Shown here: positions 1 through 10,573 of the stretch, piece after piece | How the letters are laid out: every line of letters starts with the position of its first letter | Numbering within the stretch: position 1 is the stretch's first letter | DNA from: Falsiroseomonas bella | GTDB lineage: Bacteria; Pseudomonadota; Alphaproteobacteria; Acetobacterales; Acetobacteraceae | Assembly: GCF_003173615.1 (NCBI RefSeq) | Contig: NZ_QGNA01000003.1 | Location: 124,001-188,000, forward strand | DNA length: 64,000 nt | Reading direction: 5' to 3' | Translations under genes and position numbers: made by a program | The notes under the pieces: generated by a model | Database searches by the model: none | What the model was told of the DNA's origin: nothing | The model's input: the letters and a program-made list of their open reading frames with translations, nothing else

Positions 1-354
1 GCGCAGCGTCAGCATCACGCCGCCCGGCCCCACGCCGTGGCTCGCCAGCACGCGCGCCAGGCCGCGCGAGGTGTCCCGGAACCCCTGCGTGGCGCGCTTC
101 GTCCAGGCCGTCGGCGCGTTCAGCCGGTTCGCGTAGTCCTGGCCCTGCAGCACCTGCATCGTGTCGGCTTCGTAGAGCGTGAAGAATTCCGGATGCGTCG
201 TGGCATCCACGGCGCTGAACCGGCGCCCACGGCGGAAGCCGGGGATGCCGACGCGCTCGGCCATGTGTTCGTGCAGGTGCCAGGCGTAGAACTCCGCCCG
301 GCCTTCCGGCGTCACGCCGTTCCAGATCGCCACCGCGGCTTCACCTGCGAGCAT
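1..354 (-). CDS. hypothetical protein, C-terminus cut off by window edge
   Basis: The first 118 codons are visible and the C-terminal end lies beyond the left edge. The ATG follows a GGAGAAAGA ribosome binding site and begins 14 bp after the SDR stop, so it is probably a further gene of the same leftward operon. The protein looks soluble, with no signal peptide or membrane segment. It has an aromatic N-terminal segment (WNGVTPEGRAEFYAWH) and a later NAPTAWTKR motif. This vaguely resembles small DUF4286/EthD-like proteins, but I cannot assign it firmly. It was missed as a closed frame only because no stop is reached inside the window. Confidence 0.6.
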   Translation of the reverse strand, partial: MLAGEAAVAIWNGVTPEGRAEFYAWHLHEHMAERVGIPGFRRGRRFSAVDATTHPEFFTLYEADTMQVLQGQDYANRLNAPTAWTKRATQGFRDTSRGLARVLASHGVGPGGVMLTLR

Positions 355-368
355 TCTTTCTCCGTGCC

Positions 369-1085
369 TCAATCATGCAACCGGCCGCCCGAGAGATCGA
401 AGACGGCGCCAGTCGAAAAGCTGCAATCGGGGCCGCAGAGGAAGCTCACCATCGCGGCGACCTCCGCGGCCTCCGCGAAGCGGCCCATCGGGATGCGGCG
501 CAGCTTGTCGGCGCGCTGCGCGGGATCGAGCGTGGTTTCCATGGCCGTGCGCACCACGGTCGGCGCGATGGCGTTGACCAGGATGCCCTCGGTCGCGAGC
601 TCCTTGCCCAGCACCTTCGCCAGCGCCATCAGCCCGGCCTTGGAGGCCGCATAGGCACCCGCCATCGCACTGCCTTCCTTGCCCACCGCCGAGCCCATCA
701 GCACGATGCGCCCGCGATCCGGCATCGGGTTGCGCAGCATCGCCGGGATCACCGCGCCGGTCGTGGCGAAGCCGGAGAGCAGGTTCGTCTCCAGCACCCG
801 CCGCGTCTCCGCCAGCGGCACGTCCCAGCTGCGCGCCACGGGCCCGAGGATGCCGGCATTCACCACGAGCGCGCGGATCGGGCCGAGCCGCGCCAGCGTC
901 TCCGCCGTGGCCTTTGCGCAGGCGGTGTCGTCGGTCACGTCCACGGCCAGCGCCAGATCCGCGCGCGGAGCATCCTGCGACAGATCCCAGGACGCCACGC
1001 GGTAGCCGTCGCGGGCGAGGCGCTCCGTGACGGCGCGGCCGATCCCGCCCGCGCCGCCCGTGACGACCGCCGCGCCGCGACTCAC
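369..1085 (-). CDS. SDR family NAD(P)-dependent oxidoreductase (FabG-like)
   Basis: A classical short-chain dehydrogenase of 238 residues, the usual family size. The nucleotide-binding TGGAGGIGR motif lies at about residues 9-17, the structural NAG motif (VVNAGILG) near 75, and the active-site pair as GSAV near 131 and YAASK near 145. Known chemistry of the family is reversible NAD(P)H-dependent oxidation of hydroxyl groups; the substrate cannot be read from sequence. The ATG overlaps the stop of the upstream solute-binding gene by 4 bp (ATGA), so the two are translationally coupled. It may act on the compound imported by the neighbouring ABC transporter, which is inference from context only. 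Confidence 0.9.
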   Translation of the reverse strand: MSRGAAVVTGGAGGIGRAVTERLARDGYRVASWDLSQDAPRADLALAVDVTDDTACAKATAETLARLGPIRALVVNAGILGPVARSWDVPLAETRRVLETNLLSGFATTGAVIPAMLRNPMPDRGRIVLMGSAVGKEGSAMAGAYAASKAGLMALAKVLGKELATEGILVNAIAPTVVRTAMETTLDPAQRADKLRRIPMGRFAEAAEVAAMVSFLCGPDCSFSTGAVFDLSGGRLHD

Positions 1086-2050
1086 TGCGGCAGGAAGGCG
1101 TTGCTGTAGAAGGCGTCCGCAGGCAATTCCGTGCGCAGGTCCTGGAACTCGCGCATCAGGTTCAGCGTCTCGGCCCAGTCCTGCGGCGCCATCCAGCCGA
1201 TCGGCCGGTCCGCGCCATGCGCGGAGCGCACCAGTTGCAGCCCCGCGCGCAGCTGCGCCAGCGCAAGCTCGCGGTCCATGTCCGGCTTCACCTTCAGCCC
1301 GGCGGCGATCGCCGCTTCCGGCTCGCTCATCCCGGCCTCGAAGGAACGCTGCGTGGCGCGGACGAAGCGACGCACCAGGTCGGGATTGCGCTGGATCGTC
1401 TCGCGCGTCGCGTGGATGGCGAGGCCCATCGTGTTGGCGCCATTGTCGGCATAGAGGATCGAATGAACCGGCAGCCCGCGCTGCGGCAGGATCAGGGCCT
1501 GGTTCTCGACGCCGCCGAGCATGCCGACGGTGCGGTTCTCCAGGGTCGCGACCAGCTTGCCCGCGCCGTCCACGCGCAGGAAGCGCACGGCGTCCGCCGG
1601 CATGTTGTTGGCGCGCAGCATCGCGGGGAACATCACCAGCCCCGCCTCGCCGGTCGTCGCCGCGATGGTGCGCCCGGCGAGGTCACGCATGGTGCGGATG
1701 CCGCTGTCGGCACGCACGATCACCGCGAAGGGCGACTTGTTCATGATGCCCATCACCGCCTGCACCGGGGCGCCACGCGCCACGCCGTTGATGATGGAGG
1801 CGCCGTCCGAAAGCCCGAACATGTCGCCGCCCGAGGCGACGAGCTGCACCGCGCGCGCCGAGCCCTGGCCCTCGCCGATGGTCAGGTCGATCCCCGCCTC
1901 GCGGTAATAGCCACGCTCGACGCCCAGGTAGAAGGGCGTGTGGAAGCCGTAGATCAGCCAGTTCAGCCGGAAGGTCACGCGGTCCTGCGCCGCCGCCGGC
2001 GCGGCCAGCGCGGCGGTGGCGCAGAGCGCCAGGAACAGCCTGCGAATCAT
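1082..2050 (-). CDS. ABC transporter substrate-binding protein, NMT1/THI5-like (SsuA family)
   Basis: Periplasmic solute receptor of 322 residues. I start it at the ATG giving MIRRLFLALCATAALAAPA, a standard Sec signal peptide ending AAA-Q; the longer frame upstream only adds arginine-rich sequence. The mature part opens RVTFRLNWLIYGFHTPFYLG, typical of the NMT1/THI5-like domain that binds sulfonates, pyrimidines, nitriles or similar small molecules. The true ligand is unknown. It lies 13 bp after the permease gene and overlaps the SDR gene by 4 bp, so permease, receptor and SDR form one leftward operon. The matching ATPase is transcribed the other way. Confidence 0.9.
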   Translation of the reverse strand: MIRRLFLALCATAALAAPAAAQDRVTFRLNWLIYGFHTPFYLGVERGYYREAGIDLTIGEGQGSARAVQLVASGGDMFGLSDGASIINGVARGAPVQAVMGIMNKSPFAVIVRADSGIRTMRDLAGRTIAATTGEAGLVMFPAMLRANNMPADAVRFLRVDGAGKLVATLENRTVGMLGGVENQALILPQRGLPVHSILYADNGANTMGLAIHATRETIQRNPDLVRRFVRATQRSFEAGMSEPEAAIAAGLKVKPDMDRELALAQLRAGLQLVRSAHGADRPIGWMAPQDWAETLNLMREFQDLRTELPADAFYSNAFLPQ

Positions 2051-2063
2051 GCTTCGTTTCCTC

Positions 2064-2858
2064 CTACAAGCCCGCGACCTCGCCCTCGGCGCGCCGGCGC
2101 GAGACATGCCAGGGCACCGCCAGCCGTTCCGCAAGTTCCACAAGACCGTAGAGCGACAAGCCCAACGCCGTCAGCATGAAGATCGCCGCGAAGCTCATCG
2201 GCGTGTCGAGGTTGCCGTTGTATTCCAGCAGCAGGTAGCCGAGCCCGCGGTCGGAGGCGACGAACTCAGCCACCACCGCGGCCGTCGCCGCCAGCGCCGC
2301 CGCCACCTTGAAGCCGCCGAACAGCACCGGCAGCGCGGCCGGCAACTGCACCATGCGGAAGGCGCGCCAGCGCGTCGCGCCGGAGGAGCGCAGCAGCTCC
2401 GCCACCTCCGCCTCCAGGCTGCGGAAGGCCTGGAGCGCGCTGACCACGACGGGGAAGAAGCTGAGCAGAAAGACCAGCAGCACCTTCGGCATCAGCCCGA
2501 AGCCGAACCAGATGATGAACAGCGGCGCCACCGCGATCTTCGGCACGATCTGCAGGAAGACCAGCAGCGGATAAGCCGTCTGCCGCGCCGTGTCGGAGAA
2601 GGCGATGCCGAGCGCGATGGCGACGCCGAGCACCACCGCCAGCACGAAGCCAAGCACCATCGGCTGCACGGTGAACATCGCGGCTTCCAGGAGCGACCGC
2701 CAGCGCTGCGCGCCATCGGCGAAGATGCGGCTCGGCGCGGGCAGGATGTATTCGGGCATCGCGAAGACATCCACCGCGATCTCCCAGGCCAGCAGGAAGC
2801 CGAGGAAGGCCGCGGCGATGCGCGCACGCGCAATCCATTGGCGCGACGCCTGGCCCAT
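2064..2858 (-). CDS. ABC transporter permease (SsuC/TauC type)
   Basis: Inner-membrane permease of 264 residues in the BPD_transp_1 family with about six hydrophobic helices. The cytoplasmic EAA-type coupling loop is visible as AELLRSSGATRWRAFRMVQL near residues 145-165, the contact point for the ATPase. I chose the ATG giving MGQASRQWIARARIAAA because a GGGAGGAAG ribosome binding site sits just upstream. A longer start at 2933 adds a basic, unconserved 25-residue leader. It works with the receptor downstream and the divergent ATPase upstream as one importer. Confidence 0.9.
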   Translation of the reverse strand: MGQASRQWIARARIAAAFLGFLLAWEIAVDVFAMPEYILPAPSRIFADGAQRWRSLLEAAMFTVQPMVLGFVLAVVLGVAIALGIAFSDTARQTAYPLLVFLQIVPKIAVAPLFIIWFGFGLMPKVLLVFLLSFFPVVVSALQAFRSLEAEVAELLRSSGATRWRAFRMVQLPAALPVLFGGFKVAAALAATAAVVAEFVASDRGLGYLLLEYNGNLDTPMSFAAIFMLTALGLSLYGLVELAERLAVPWHVSRRRAEGEVAGL

Positions 2859-2954
2859 GCGCCCGAGCTTCCTCCCGCCGCGGCGCCGCCCTTGAAGCGC
2901 GCCCTTCGCTGGAACACTGTTCCTCGCAAGCACGGGCAGTCAAGGGCGGGCAGG

Positions 2955-3752
2955 GTGGGGGAAAGCAGCGGCGAGGGCGGCATCCATCTCGCGGGCGTGT
3001 CCAAGCGCTTCCGCACGCGCCAGGGCGAGACGCTGGCACTCGATGCGCTCGACCTCGACGTGCCGGAGGGCGAGTTCCTGGCCGTCGTCGGCCCATCCGG
3101 CTGCGGCAAGTCCACGCTGCTGCGCCTTGTCGCGGGCCTCATGCCGGCATCCTCCGGCAGCGTGCAGGTCTTCGGCCGCGATGTCGCGGGGCCGGTGACG
3201 GAACTCGGCATCGTGTTCCAGCAGCCGGTGCTGCTCGACTGGCGCGACGTGCTCGGCAATGTGCTTTTCCAGGCTGGCATCCGGGGCTTGAGCGAAGCCG
3301 CCTTCCGCGACCGCGCGCTGGCGCTGCTGCGCCAGGTGGGGCTGGAAGACTTTGCCGACCGCTACCCGCATGAGCTCTCCGGCGGCATGCGCCAGCGCGC
3401 CTCCATCGCGCGCGCGCTGCTGCACGATCCGCCGTTGCTGCTGATGGACGAGCCCTTCGGCGCTCTGGATGCGCTGACGCGGGAACAGATGCGCCTCGAC
3501 CTCGAGGCGCTGTGGATGCGCAGCCGCAAGACCGTGCTGTTCATCACCCACAGCGTGGACGAGGCGGTGCTGCTCGCCGACCGCGTCGCGGTGATGTCGC
3601 CGCGCCCCGGCCGGATCGAGCGGCTGCTGCAGGTGGACCTGCCGCGCCCGCGCGGCCTCGCGGCACGGCGCGATCCGCGCTTCATCGCGGCGGTGGAGGA
3701 GGTGACGGCGCTCTTCCTGGCGCGCGGCGTGCTGCACGGGGCCGAGACATGA
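2955..3752 (+). CDS. ABC transporter ATP-binding protein (SsuB/TauB type)
   Basis: Cytoplasmic ATPase of 265 residues with every motif of the fold in order: Walker A GPSGCGKST, Q-loop VFQQP, signature LSGGMRQR, Walker B LLLMDEPFGALD and the switch histidine in FITHS. The open frame continues far upstream, but the conserved sequence begins at IHLAGVSKRF, so I use the GTG giving VGESSGEGG. It is divergent from the permease-receptor genes, and the gap of about 96 bp must hold both promoters. Its stop overlaps the following SIS gene by 4 bp. Together with the leftward operon it completes a nitrate/sulfonate/taurine-type importer; the ligand is unknown. Confidence 0.92.
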   Translation: MGESSGEGGIHLAGVSKRFRTRQGETLALDALDLDVPEGEFLAVVGPSGCGKSTLLRLVAGLMPASSGSVQVFGRDVAGPVTELGIVFQQPVLLDWRDVLGNVLFQAGIRGLSEAAFRDRALALLRQVGLEDFADRYPHELSGGMRQRASIARALLHDPPLLLMDEPFGALDALTREQMRLDLEALWMRSRKTVLFITHSVDEAVLLADRVAVMSPRPGRIERLLQVDLPRPRGLAARRDPRFIAAVEEVTALFLARGVLHGAET

Positions 3753-4291
3753 CCCCCGCGCAGCAGGTTGCGCCGATCCTGGCCGAGCAGGCGGCAGTCT
3801 TCGCCCGCATCCCGCCGGCGACTCTGGACGGCGCCGTCGAGGCCATCGCCGCCGCGCCCCGCGTGCTGGTCTGGGGCGCCGGCCGCACCGGCTTCGCGCT
3901 GATGGGCTTCGCGATGCGCCTCGGGCATCTCGGGCTGGATGCGCATTGGCTGCCCGGCGTCACCACCCCGCCGCTGCGGGCGAGGGACCTGCTGGTGACC
4001 AATGCCAGCCGCGGCGACCTGCCGAGCGCGACGGCCTTTCTGCGCCAGGCGCGGGCGCTTGGGGCGCGAGGCGCGGTCTTCACGGCCGCGGAGAGCGGCG
4101 CGGCGCTGGAGGCGGCCGACCTCGTCTGGCGCATCCCCGCTCAGGTCTGGGAGGGGGACTCCGTGCTGCCGATGGGCGGGCAATACGAGATCGCCCTCTG
4201 GCTGGTCTGCGACCTGGTCGTGGCGCGGCTGATGGCGCGGGCCGGGCTTCCGGCCGCCGACCTCGCGGCGCGGCACGCCACGATCGCCTGA
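3749..4291 (+). CDS. SIS-domain protein, 6-phospho-3-hexuloisomerase-like
   Basis: A 180-residue single-domain sugar isomerase (SIS) protein, the size of HxlB-type 6-phospho-3-hexuloisomerases. The phosphosugar-binding region WGAGRTGFALMGFAMRLGHL (about 44-63) and the late SVLPMGGQYEIALWL segment match the HxlB pattern, including the glutamate expected for isomerisation. The usual SGSGET motif is altered to TNASRGDL. No 3-hexulose-6-phosphate synthase is nearby, so a role in the ribulose monophosphate pathway is not supported. Coupling to an ABC ATPase (ATGA overlap) suggests handling of an imported, phosphorylated compound. This last step is inference. Confidence 0.8.
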   Translation: MTPAQQVAPILAEQAAVFARIPPATLDGAVEAIAAAPRVLVWGAGRTGFALMGFAMRLGHLGLDAHWLPGVTTPPLRARDLLVTNASRGDLPSATAFLRQARALGARGAVFTAAESGAALEAADLVWRIPAQVWEGDSVLPMGGQYEIALWLVCDLVVARLMARAGLPAADLAARHATIA

Positions 4292-4337
4292 GCCGGGGCG
4301 CCGCCCAACCCTTGCCGCCCCGCCGCACGGGCGTTAA

Positions 4338-5648
<1,311 letters not shown>

Positions 5649-5720
5649 GCCTCGTTTGACGGGCGGATCGTCCGACCTCTAGGCTTCCGGCGGACGCAAC
5701 CTTCGCCGCCGGAGCCAGCC

Positions 5721-6059
5721 ATGCAGATCGCCACGCGTGAGGTCGGCAAGGTTCTCGTCATCGACCTGGCCGGGCGCCTGGATTCGCGCACGGCCGGGGA
5801 GGTCGGCGACCGCATCGACGCGATCGGCACGGGGACGGCGCATCAGGTGGTGCTGAACCTCTCCGGCCTGGATTTCGTCTCCAGCGCCGGGCTGCGCGTG
5901 ATCCTGCGCCTGGCGCGGTTGCTGCAGTCCTTCGGCGGCGAGCTGCAGATCGGCGCGGCGCAGCCCATGGTCGCCGAAGTTCTGCGCACCGCCGGCTTCG
6001 ACAGCCTGCTGCGCATCCATGCCACCGAGGCGGATGCGCTCCGCGCCTTCGCCGCCTGA
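5721..6059 (+). CDS. STAS-domain anti-sigma factor antagonist
   Basis: A single STAS domain of 112 residues. The family works as phosphorylation-controlled partner switches that bind anti-sigma kinases. The conserved loop LDFVSSAGLRVIL near residues 50-62 carries the serine normally phosphorylated by such a kinase (the usual form is DSSGL). No anti-sigma kinase or phosphatase gene is adjacent, so its partner is elsewhere in the genome. The ATG is preceded by a weak GGAG. Confidence 0.9.
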   Translation: MQIATREVGKVLVIDLAGRLDSRTAGEVGDRIDAIGTGTAHQVVLNLSGLDFVSSAGLRVILRLARLLQSFGGELQIGAAQPMVAEVLRTAGFDSLLRIHATEADALRAFAA

Positions 6060-6182
6060 CGCAAATTCGCGAGCCGAATCCGCGCTTTCCGCTGGACACT
6101 TCGCGCGCCGTCTGATTCTCTGCCCGCGGCGTCCGGCGGGGGAGGGGTCCCGCGCAGTGCCGCGAGCTGGGGGGCTCGATCC

Positions 6183-6545
6183 GTGTACGATGTCGACGAG
6201 GTGGTCACGGAGCGCCGTGGCGCGCTGGCCGCGATCGGGCGCTGGGCCCGCTCGGCCATGCTGCCCGTGCTGTTCCTGGCCTGCTGCGGCTATTTCGCCT
6301 GGCATGCCGTGCATGGCGAGCGCGGGCTGGTCGCGATGGAACAGCGCGAGCGCGACATCGCGGAGGCGACGGCCGACCGGAACCGCGCCATGGCCGAACT
6401 CGCCGCCATGGAGCGGCGCGTGAACGGCCTGCGCGGAGAACGGCTCGACCGCGACCAGCTCGAGGAGCGGGCGCGCCAGCTGCTCAACATGGTCGGCCAG
6501 CACGAGATCGTCGTGCCCTACGGGGCGGACCGCCGGCTGTTCTAG
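6183..6545 (+). CDS. ftsB: FtsB/DivIC-type septum formation initiator
   Basis: Bitopic cell division protein of 120 residues: a short cytoplasmic N-terminus, one membrane helix (AMLPVLFLACCGYFAW, about 25-40), then a periplasmic coiled coil (about 48-85) and an RLDRDQLEERARQLLNMV segment typical of the family. FtsB bridges FtsL and FtsQ in the divisome. The start is GTG with GGGGGG upstream. The eno-ftsB-pdhA order is commonly seen in alphaproteobacteria. A factor-independent terminator follows, separating it from the pdh operon. Confidence 0.9.
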   Translation: MYDVDEVVTERRGALAAIGRWARSAMLPVLFLACCGYFAWHAVHGERGLVAMEQRERDIAEATADRNRAMAELAAMERRVNGLRGERLDRDQLEERARQLLNMVGQHEIVVPYGADRRLF

Positions 6546-6574
6546 GCAGGCTTGGAGCCGCGAGCGGGAACGAG

Positions 6575-6597
6575 GGGGCGCCTGGCGCCCCTTTTTC
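6575..6597 (+). terminator. rho-independent terminator after ftsB
   Basis: A GGGGCG stem, a CCTGG loop and a CGCCCC return arm are followed at once by five T residues, about 30 bp after the ftsB stop. This is a textbook intrinsic terminator and the clearest one in the window. Confidence 0.85.
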
Positions 6598-6681
6598 TTG
6601 TCCGGCGCGTCGCGCGGCAGCCAGCCTTGGCCGGCGCGAGACGCTGTCTCGCCTGGCGTCTTGCCGTATCGACGCTCGGAA

Positions 6682-6760
6682 AATCGGGTTAACTCAATTC
6701 CGATTAATTCGACTATTGCATTGCACAATAAGAGAATTTTGCCGCAAGCGAAACTTGCAC
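6682..6760 (+). promoter_or_regulatory. AT-rich promoter/operator region of the pdh operon
   Basis: An unusually AT-rich stretch between the ftsB terminator and pdhA. It contains three small inverted repeats: AATCGG/CCGATT at 6682-6705, TATTG-N7-CAATA at 6714-6730, and GCAAG-CGAAA-CTTGC near 6743-6757. Such a concentration of dyads suggests an operator and promoter for the dehydrogenase genes. The binding regulator is not identifiable, since the sites do not match the PdhR consensus. An AAGGAGGA ribosome binding site lies just before the pdhA ATG. Confidence 0.5.
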
Positions 6761-6817
6761 GCTGCGACCCGGCCGCGTAGATGCCGCCCTGCTAAGCTCG
6801 CCAAGGAGGAATGGGGC

Positions 6818-7837
6818 ATGGCCGAAGCCGCCACCCGCAAGCCACGGGGCAAGGGCCCGAAGGAGCCGGCGATGAGCCGCGACGAACTCCTCCGCGCCTA
6901 TCGCGACATGCTCCTGATCCGCCGCTTCGAGGAGAAGGCCGGCCAGCTCTACGGCATGGGCCTGATCGGCGGCTTCTGCCACCTGTATATCGGCCAGGAA
7001 GCCGTGGTCGTCGGCCTGACCATGTGCACCAAGCCCGGCGACCAGGTGATCACCTCCTACCGCGACCATGGGCACATGCTGGCCACCGGCATGGAGGCGC
7101 GCGGCGTCATGGCGGAGCTGACCGGGCGCATCGGCGGTTACTCCAAGGGCAAGGGCGGCTCGATGCACATGTTCAGCCGCGAGAAGGGCTTCTACGGCGG
7201 GCACGGCATCGTCGGCGCGCAGGTGCCGCTCGGCGCCGGCCTCGCCTTCGCGAACTGGTATCGCGGCAACGACAACGTCGCGATGACCTATTTCGGCGAG
7301 GGCGCGTCGAACCAGGGGCAGGTCTATGAGAGCCTGAACCTGGCGGCGCTGTTCAAGCTGCCGGTCATCTTCGTGATCGAGAACAACAAGTACGGCATGG
7401 GCACGAGCGTGGAGCGCGCCTCCGCCTCCAAGGACCTGTCGAAGAACGGCGCGCCCTGGGGCATCCCCGGCGAGCAGGTGAACGGCATGGACGTGATCGC
7501 GGTGAAGGAGGCCGGCGAGCGCGCCGTCGCCCATTGCCGCGCCGGCAACGGCCCGTACCTGCTGGAGATGAAGACCTACCGCTATCGCGGCCACTCCATG
7601 TCCGACCCCGCGAAGTACCGCACGCGGGAGGAGGTGCAGAAGATGCGCGAGCAGTCGGACTGCATCGACACGGCGCGCAAGCTGCTGCTGGAATCCTACG
7701 GCGTCACCGAGGCCGAGCTGAAGGTGATCGACGACGAGGTGAAGGCCATCGTGCAGGACAGCGCCGACTTCGCGCAGACATCGCCGGAGCCCGACGAGAG
7801 CGAGCTCTACACGGACATCCTGATCGAGGCGCGCTGA
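6818..7837 (+). CDS. pdhA: pyruvate dehydrogenase E1 component, alpha subunit
   Basis: E1 alpha of 339 residues, which with E1 beta decarboxylates pyruvate and transfers the acetyl group to lipoyl-E2. The thiamine diphosphate site is visible as [13 protein letters not shown] followed by [10 protein letters not shown], and the phosphorylation-loop equivalent as [15 protein letters not shown]. The [20 protein letters not shown] segment is typical of bacterial heterotetrameric E1. The start is set by a strong AAGGAGGA 7 bp before the ATG; the frame is open further upstream but without conservation. First gene of pdhA-pdhB-pdhC. Confidence 0.97.
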   Translation: MAEAATRKPRGKGPKEPAMSRDELLRAYRDMLLIRRFEEKAGQLYGMGLIGGFCHLYIGQEAVVVGLTMCTKPGDQVITSYRDHGHMLATGMEARGVMAELTGRIGGYSKGKGGSMHMFSREKGFYGGHGIVGAQVPLGAGLAFANWYRGNDNVAMTYFGEGASNQGQVYESLNLAALFKLPVIFVIENNKYGMGTSVERASASKDLSKNGAPWGIPGEQVNGMDVIAVKEAGERAVAHCRAGNGPYLLEMKTYRYRGHSMSDPAKYRTREEVQKMREQSDCIDTARKLLLESYGVTEAELKVIDDEVKAIVQDSADFAQTSPEPDESELYTDILIEAR

Positions 7838-7839
7838 TC

Positions 7840-9219
7840 ATGACGCAGATCCTGATGCCCGCCCTCTCGCCCACCATGACCGAGGGCAAGCTCGCCCGCT
7901 GGCTCAAGAAGCAGGGCGACACCATCAAGGCCGGCGACGTGATCGCCGAGATCGAGACCGACAAGGCGACGATGGAGGTGGAAGCGGTGGACGAGGGCAC
8001 GCTCACCTCGATCCTGGTGCCGGAAGGCACGGAGGCAGTGGCGGTGAACACGCCGATCGCCGAGCTGAACGGCGGCGCGGGGGCCGCGCCGGCGCCCGCC
8101 GCGCGCGAGCCCGCCGCGCCCCTGCCGAAGGCCGAGGACCACGGCGCCGTCGCCGCGACCGGCGCGGCGAAGAAGGAGGGCGCCGCCAGCATCCCCGCCC
8201 AGCCCGCCGCAGCCGCGCCCGAGAAGGATTGGGGCCCGACCAAGCCGATCACCGTGCGCGAGGCGCTGCGCGATGCCATGGCCGCCGAGATGCGCGCCGA
8301 CCCCGACGTGTTCCTGATGGGCGAGGAGGTCGCGCAGTACCAGGGCGCCTACAAGATCAGCCAGGGCCTGCTCGAGGAATTCGGGCCGAAGCGCGTGATC
8401 GACATGCCGATCACGGAGCACGGCTTCACCGGCATGGCGGTCGGCGCCGCCTTCACCGGCCTGAAGCCCATCGTGGAGTTCATGACCTTCAACTTCTCGA
8501 TGCAGGCGATCGACCACATCATCAATTCTGCCGCCAAGACCCTCTACATGTCCGGCGGCCAGCTCGGCTGCCCGATCACCTTCCGCGGCCCGAACGGCGC
8601 GGCGGCGCGCGTCGCCGCGCAGCACAGCCAGGAATACGCTTCCTGGTACGCGCATATCCCAGGGCTGAAGGTGATCGCGCCCTGGTCGGCGGCGGATGCG
8701 AAGGGCCTGCTGCGCGCCGCGATCCGCGACCCGAACCCGGTGATCTTCCTCGAGAACGAGATCCTGTACGGCCAGACCTTCGACTGTCCGACAGCCGAGG
8801 ATTTCGTGCTGCCGATCGGCCAGGCGAAGGTGGAGCGCGAGGGCAGCGACGTCACGCTGGTGTCGTTCTCCATCACCGTCGGTCTCTGCATGCAGGCGGC
8901 CGAGGCCCTGGCGGCGCAGGGGATCAGCGCCGAGGTGATCAACCTCCGCACCATCCGCCCGCTCGACATCGCGACGATCGCGCGCAGCGTGCGCAAGACC
9001 AATCGCATCGTCACGGTGGAGGAAGGCTGGCCCTTCGCCGGCATCGGCTCCGAGATCGCGATGCAGGTGCTGGAGCACTGCTTCGACGACCTCGACGCCC
9101 CGCCGGTCCGCGTCTGCGGCGAGGACGTGCCGATGCCCTATGCCGCGAACCTCGAGAAGCTTGCCCTGCCGCGGCTCGAGCAGGTGGTCGAGGCCGTGCG
9201 CAAAGTGACGTACAAGTAA
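7840..9219 (+). CDS. pdhB: pyruvate dehydrogenase E1 component, beta subunit, with N-terminal lipoyl domain
   Basis: E1 beta of 459 residues. Residues 1-78 form a complete lipoyl domain with the modifiable lysine in ETDKATME (K42). An alanine/proline-rich linker runs to about 125, and the transketolase-type beta subunit fills the rest ([20 protein letters not shown], then [14 protein letters not shown]). An extra lipoyl domain on E1 beta is known from many alphaproteobacteria. This domain is nearly the same as that of the following E2. It starts 2 bp after the pdhA stop. Confidence 0.97.
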   Translation: MTQILMPALSPTMTEGKLARWLKKQGDTIKAGDVIAEIETDKATMEVEAVDEGTLTSILVPEGTEAVAVNTPIAELNGGAGAAPAPAAREPAAPLPKAEDHGAVAATGAAKKEGAASIPAQPAAAAPEKDWGPTKPITVREALRDAMAAEMRADPDVFLMGEEVAQYQGAYKISQGLLEEFGPKRVIDMPITEHGFTGMAVGAAFTGLKPIVEFMTFNFSMQAIDHIINSAAKTLYMSGGQLGCPITFRGPNGAAARVAAQHSQEYASWYAHIPGLKVIAPWSAADAKGLLRAAIRDPNPVIFLENEILYGQTFDCPTAEDFVLPIGQAKVEREGSDVTLVSFSITVGLCMQAAEALAAQGISAEVINLRTIRPLDIATIARSVRKTNRIVTVEEGWPFAGIGSEIAMQVLEHCFDDLDAPPVRVCGEDVPMPYAANLEKLALPRLEQVVEAVRKVTYK

Positions 9220-9234
9220 AGGGGGCGCGCACAG

Positions 9235-10551
9235 ATGGCGACCAACATCCTGATGCCCGCGCTCTCGCCCACCATGACGGAGGGCACGCTCGCGCGCTGG
9301 CTCAAGAAGGAAGGTGACCAGGTCAAGGCCGGCGACATCATCGCCGAGATCGAGACCGACAAGGCGACGATGGAAGTCGAAGCCGTGGATGAGGGCATCC
9401 TCGGCAAGATCCTCGTCCCCGACGGCACGGCAAGCGTGAAGGTCAACGACGTGATCGCCGTGCTGGTCGAGCCCGGCGAGAAGGCGGATGTCGCTCCCGC
9501 CGCGAAGCCCGCCCCGGCCCCCGCCACGCCGAAGACCGAACCCGCACCGGCTGCCGCCGCCGCCACCGCGGCGACGCCGAGCGTGCCGACCGCGCCGAAG
9601 CCGAACGGCCAGGCCGCGCCGGCTTCAAGCGACCGCGTGATCGCCTCGCCGCTGGCGAAGCGCATGGCGCAGCAGGCAGGGCTGGACCTTTCCGGCGTCG
9701 TCGGTTCCGGCCCGAACGGCCGGGTCGTGAAGGCGGATGTGGAGGCTGCGCTGGCCAATGGCCCGGCGCCGAAGGCCGCGCCCGTCGCCCAGCCGGCCGC
9801 GGCCGCACCGGCGCCCGCGCCGAAGCCGGCGGCGCCCGCAGCGCCGATCACGGCGCCGCACCAGGCGGTGCCGCACAGCACGATGCGCAAGGTCATCGCT
9901 CGGCGGCTCTCTGAGTCCAAGCAGACCGTCCCGCACTTCTACGTCACGATGGACATCGAGCTGGACGCGCTGCTGAAGCTGCGCGGGCAGCTCAACGCGG
10001 CCTCGCCGAAGGACGGCCCGGGCGCCTTCAAGGTGTCGGTCAACGACCTGGTGATCAAGGCCGCGGCGGTGACGCTGCGGCGCATCCCGAAGGTCAACGC
10101 CTCCTGGACCGACGAGGCGACGATCCTCTACGACGACGTGGACATCTCGGTGGCGGTCAGCATCCCGGACGGCCTGATCACGCCGATCATCCGCAAGGCC
10201 GACCAGAAGGGCCTGGCCGCGATCAGCAACGAGATGAAGGACCTCGCCGCGCGGGCGAAGGCCGGCAAGCTGAAGCCCGAGGAATTCCAGGGCGGCGGCT
10301 TCAGCATCTCCAACATGGGGATGTACGGCGTCAGCGATTTCTCCGCCATCATCAACCCGCCGCAGGCCGGCATCCTGGCCGTCTCCGCCGGGCAGCAGCG
10401 GCCGGTGGTGAAGGACGGCGCGCTTGCCATCGCGACGGTGATGACCTGCACGCTCTCCGTGGATCACCGCATCGTGGACGGCGCGCTGGCGGCGGAGTGG
10501 ATCGCCGAGTTCAAGCGCATCGTCGAGCAGCCGCTCAGCCTGATGCTGTAG
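9235..10551 (+). CDS. pdhC: dihydrolipoamide acetyltransferase (E2 of pyruvate dehydrogenase)
   Basis: E2 of 438 residues: one lipoyl domain (1-80, lysine 43 in ETDKATME), a proline/alanine-rich linker, and a peripheral subunit-binding domain (about 139-175, [19 protein letters not shown]). A second flexible linker leads into the acetyltransferase domain. The active-site DHRIVDGAL motif lies near the C-terminus. It forms the core of the complex and passes acetyl groups to CoA. The start ATG is 15 bp after pdhB. The lipoamide dehydrogenase gene follows after a long inverted repeat and a GNAT gene. Confidence 0.97.
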   Translation: MATNILMPALSPTMTEGTLARWLKKEGDQVKAGDIIAEIETDKATMEVEAVDEGILGKILVPDGTASVKVNDVIAVLVEPGEKADVAPAAKPAPAPATPKTEPAPAAAAATAATPSVPTAPKPNGQAAPASSDRVIASPLAKRMAQQAGLDLSGVVGSGPNGRVVKADVEAALANGPAPKAAPVAQPAAAAPAPAPKPAAPAAPITAPHQAVPHSTMRKVIARRLSESKQTVPHFYVTMDIELDALLKLRGQLNAASPKDGPGAFKVSVNDLVIKAAAVTLRRIPKVNASWTDEATILYDDVDISVAVSIPDGLITPIIRKADQKGLAAISNEMKDLAARAKAGKLKPEEFQGGGFSISNMGMYGVSDFSAIINPPQAGILAVSAGQQRPVVKDGALAIATVMTCTLSVDHRIVDGALAAEWIAEFKRIVEQPLSLML

Positions 10552-10573
10552 GGCGATCGCAGAGGTGGTCGCT

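Noticed and set aside
2016-2954. N-terminal extension of the ABC ATPase frame (313 codons)
   Set aside because: It is antisense to the permease gene and unlike any ATPase extension; family similarity begins only after 2955.
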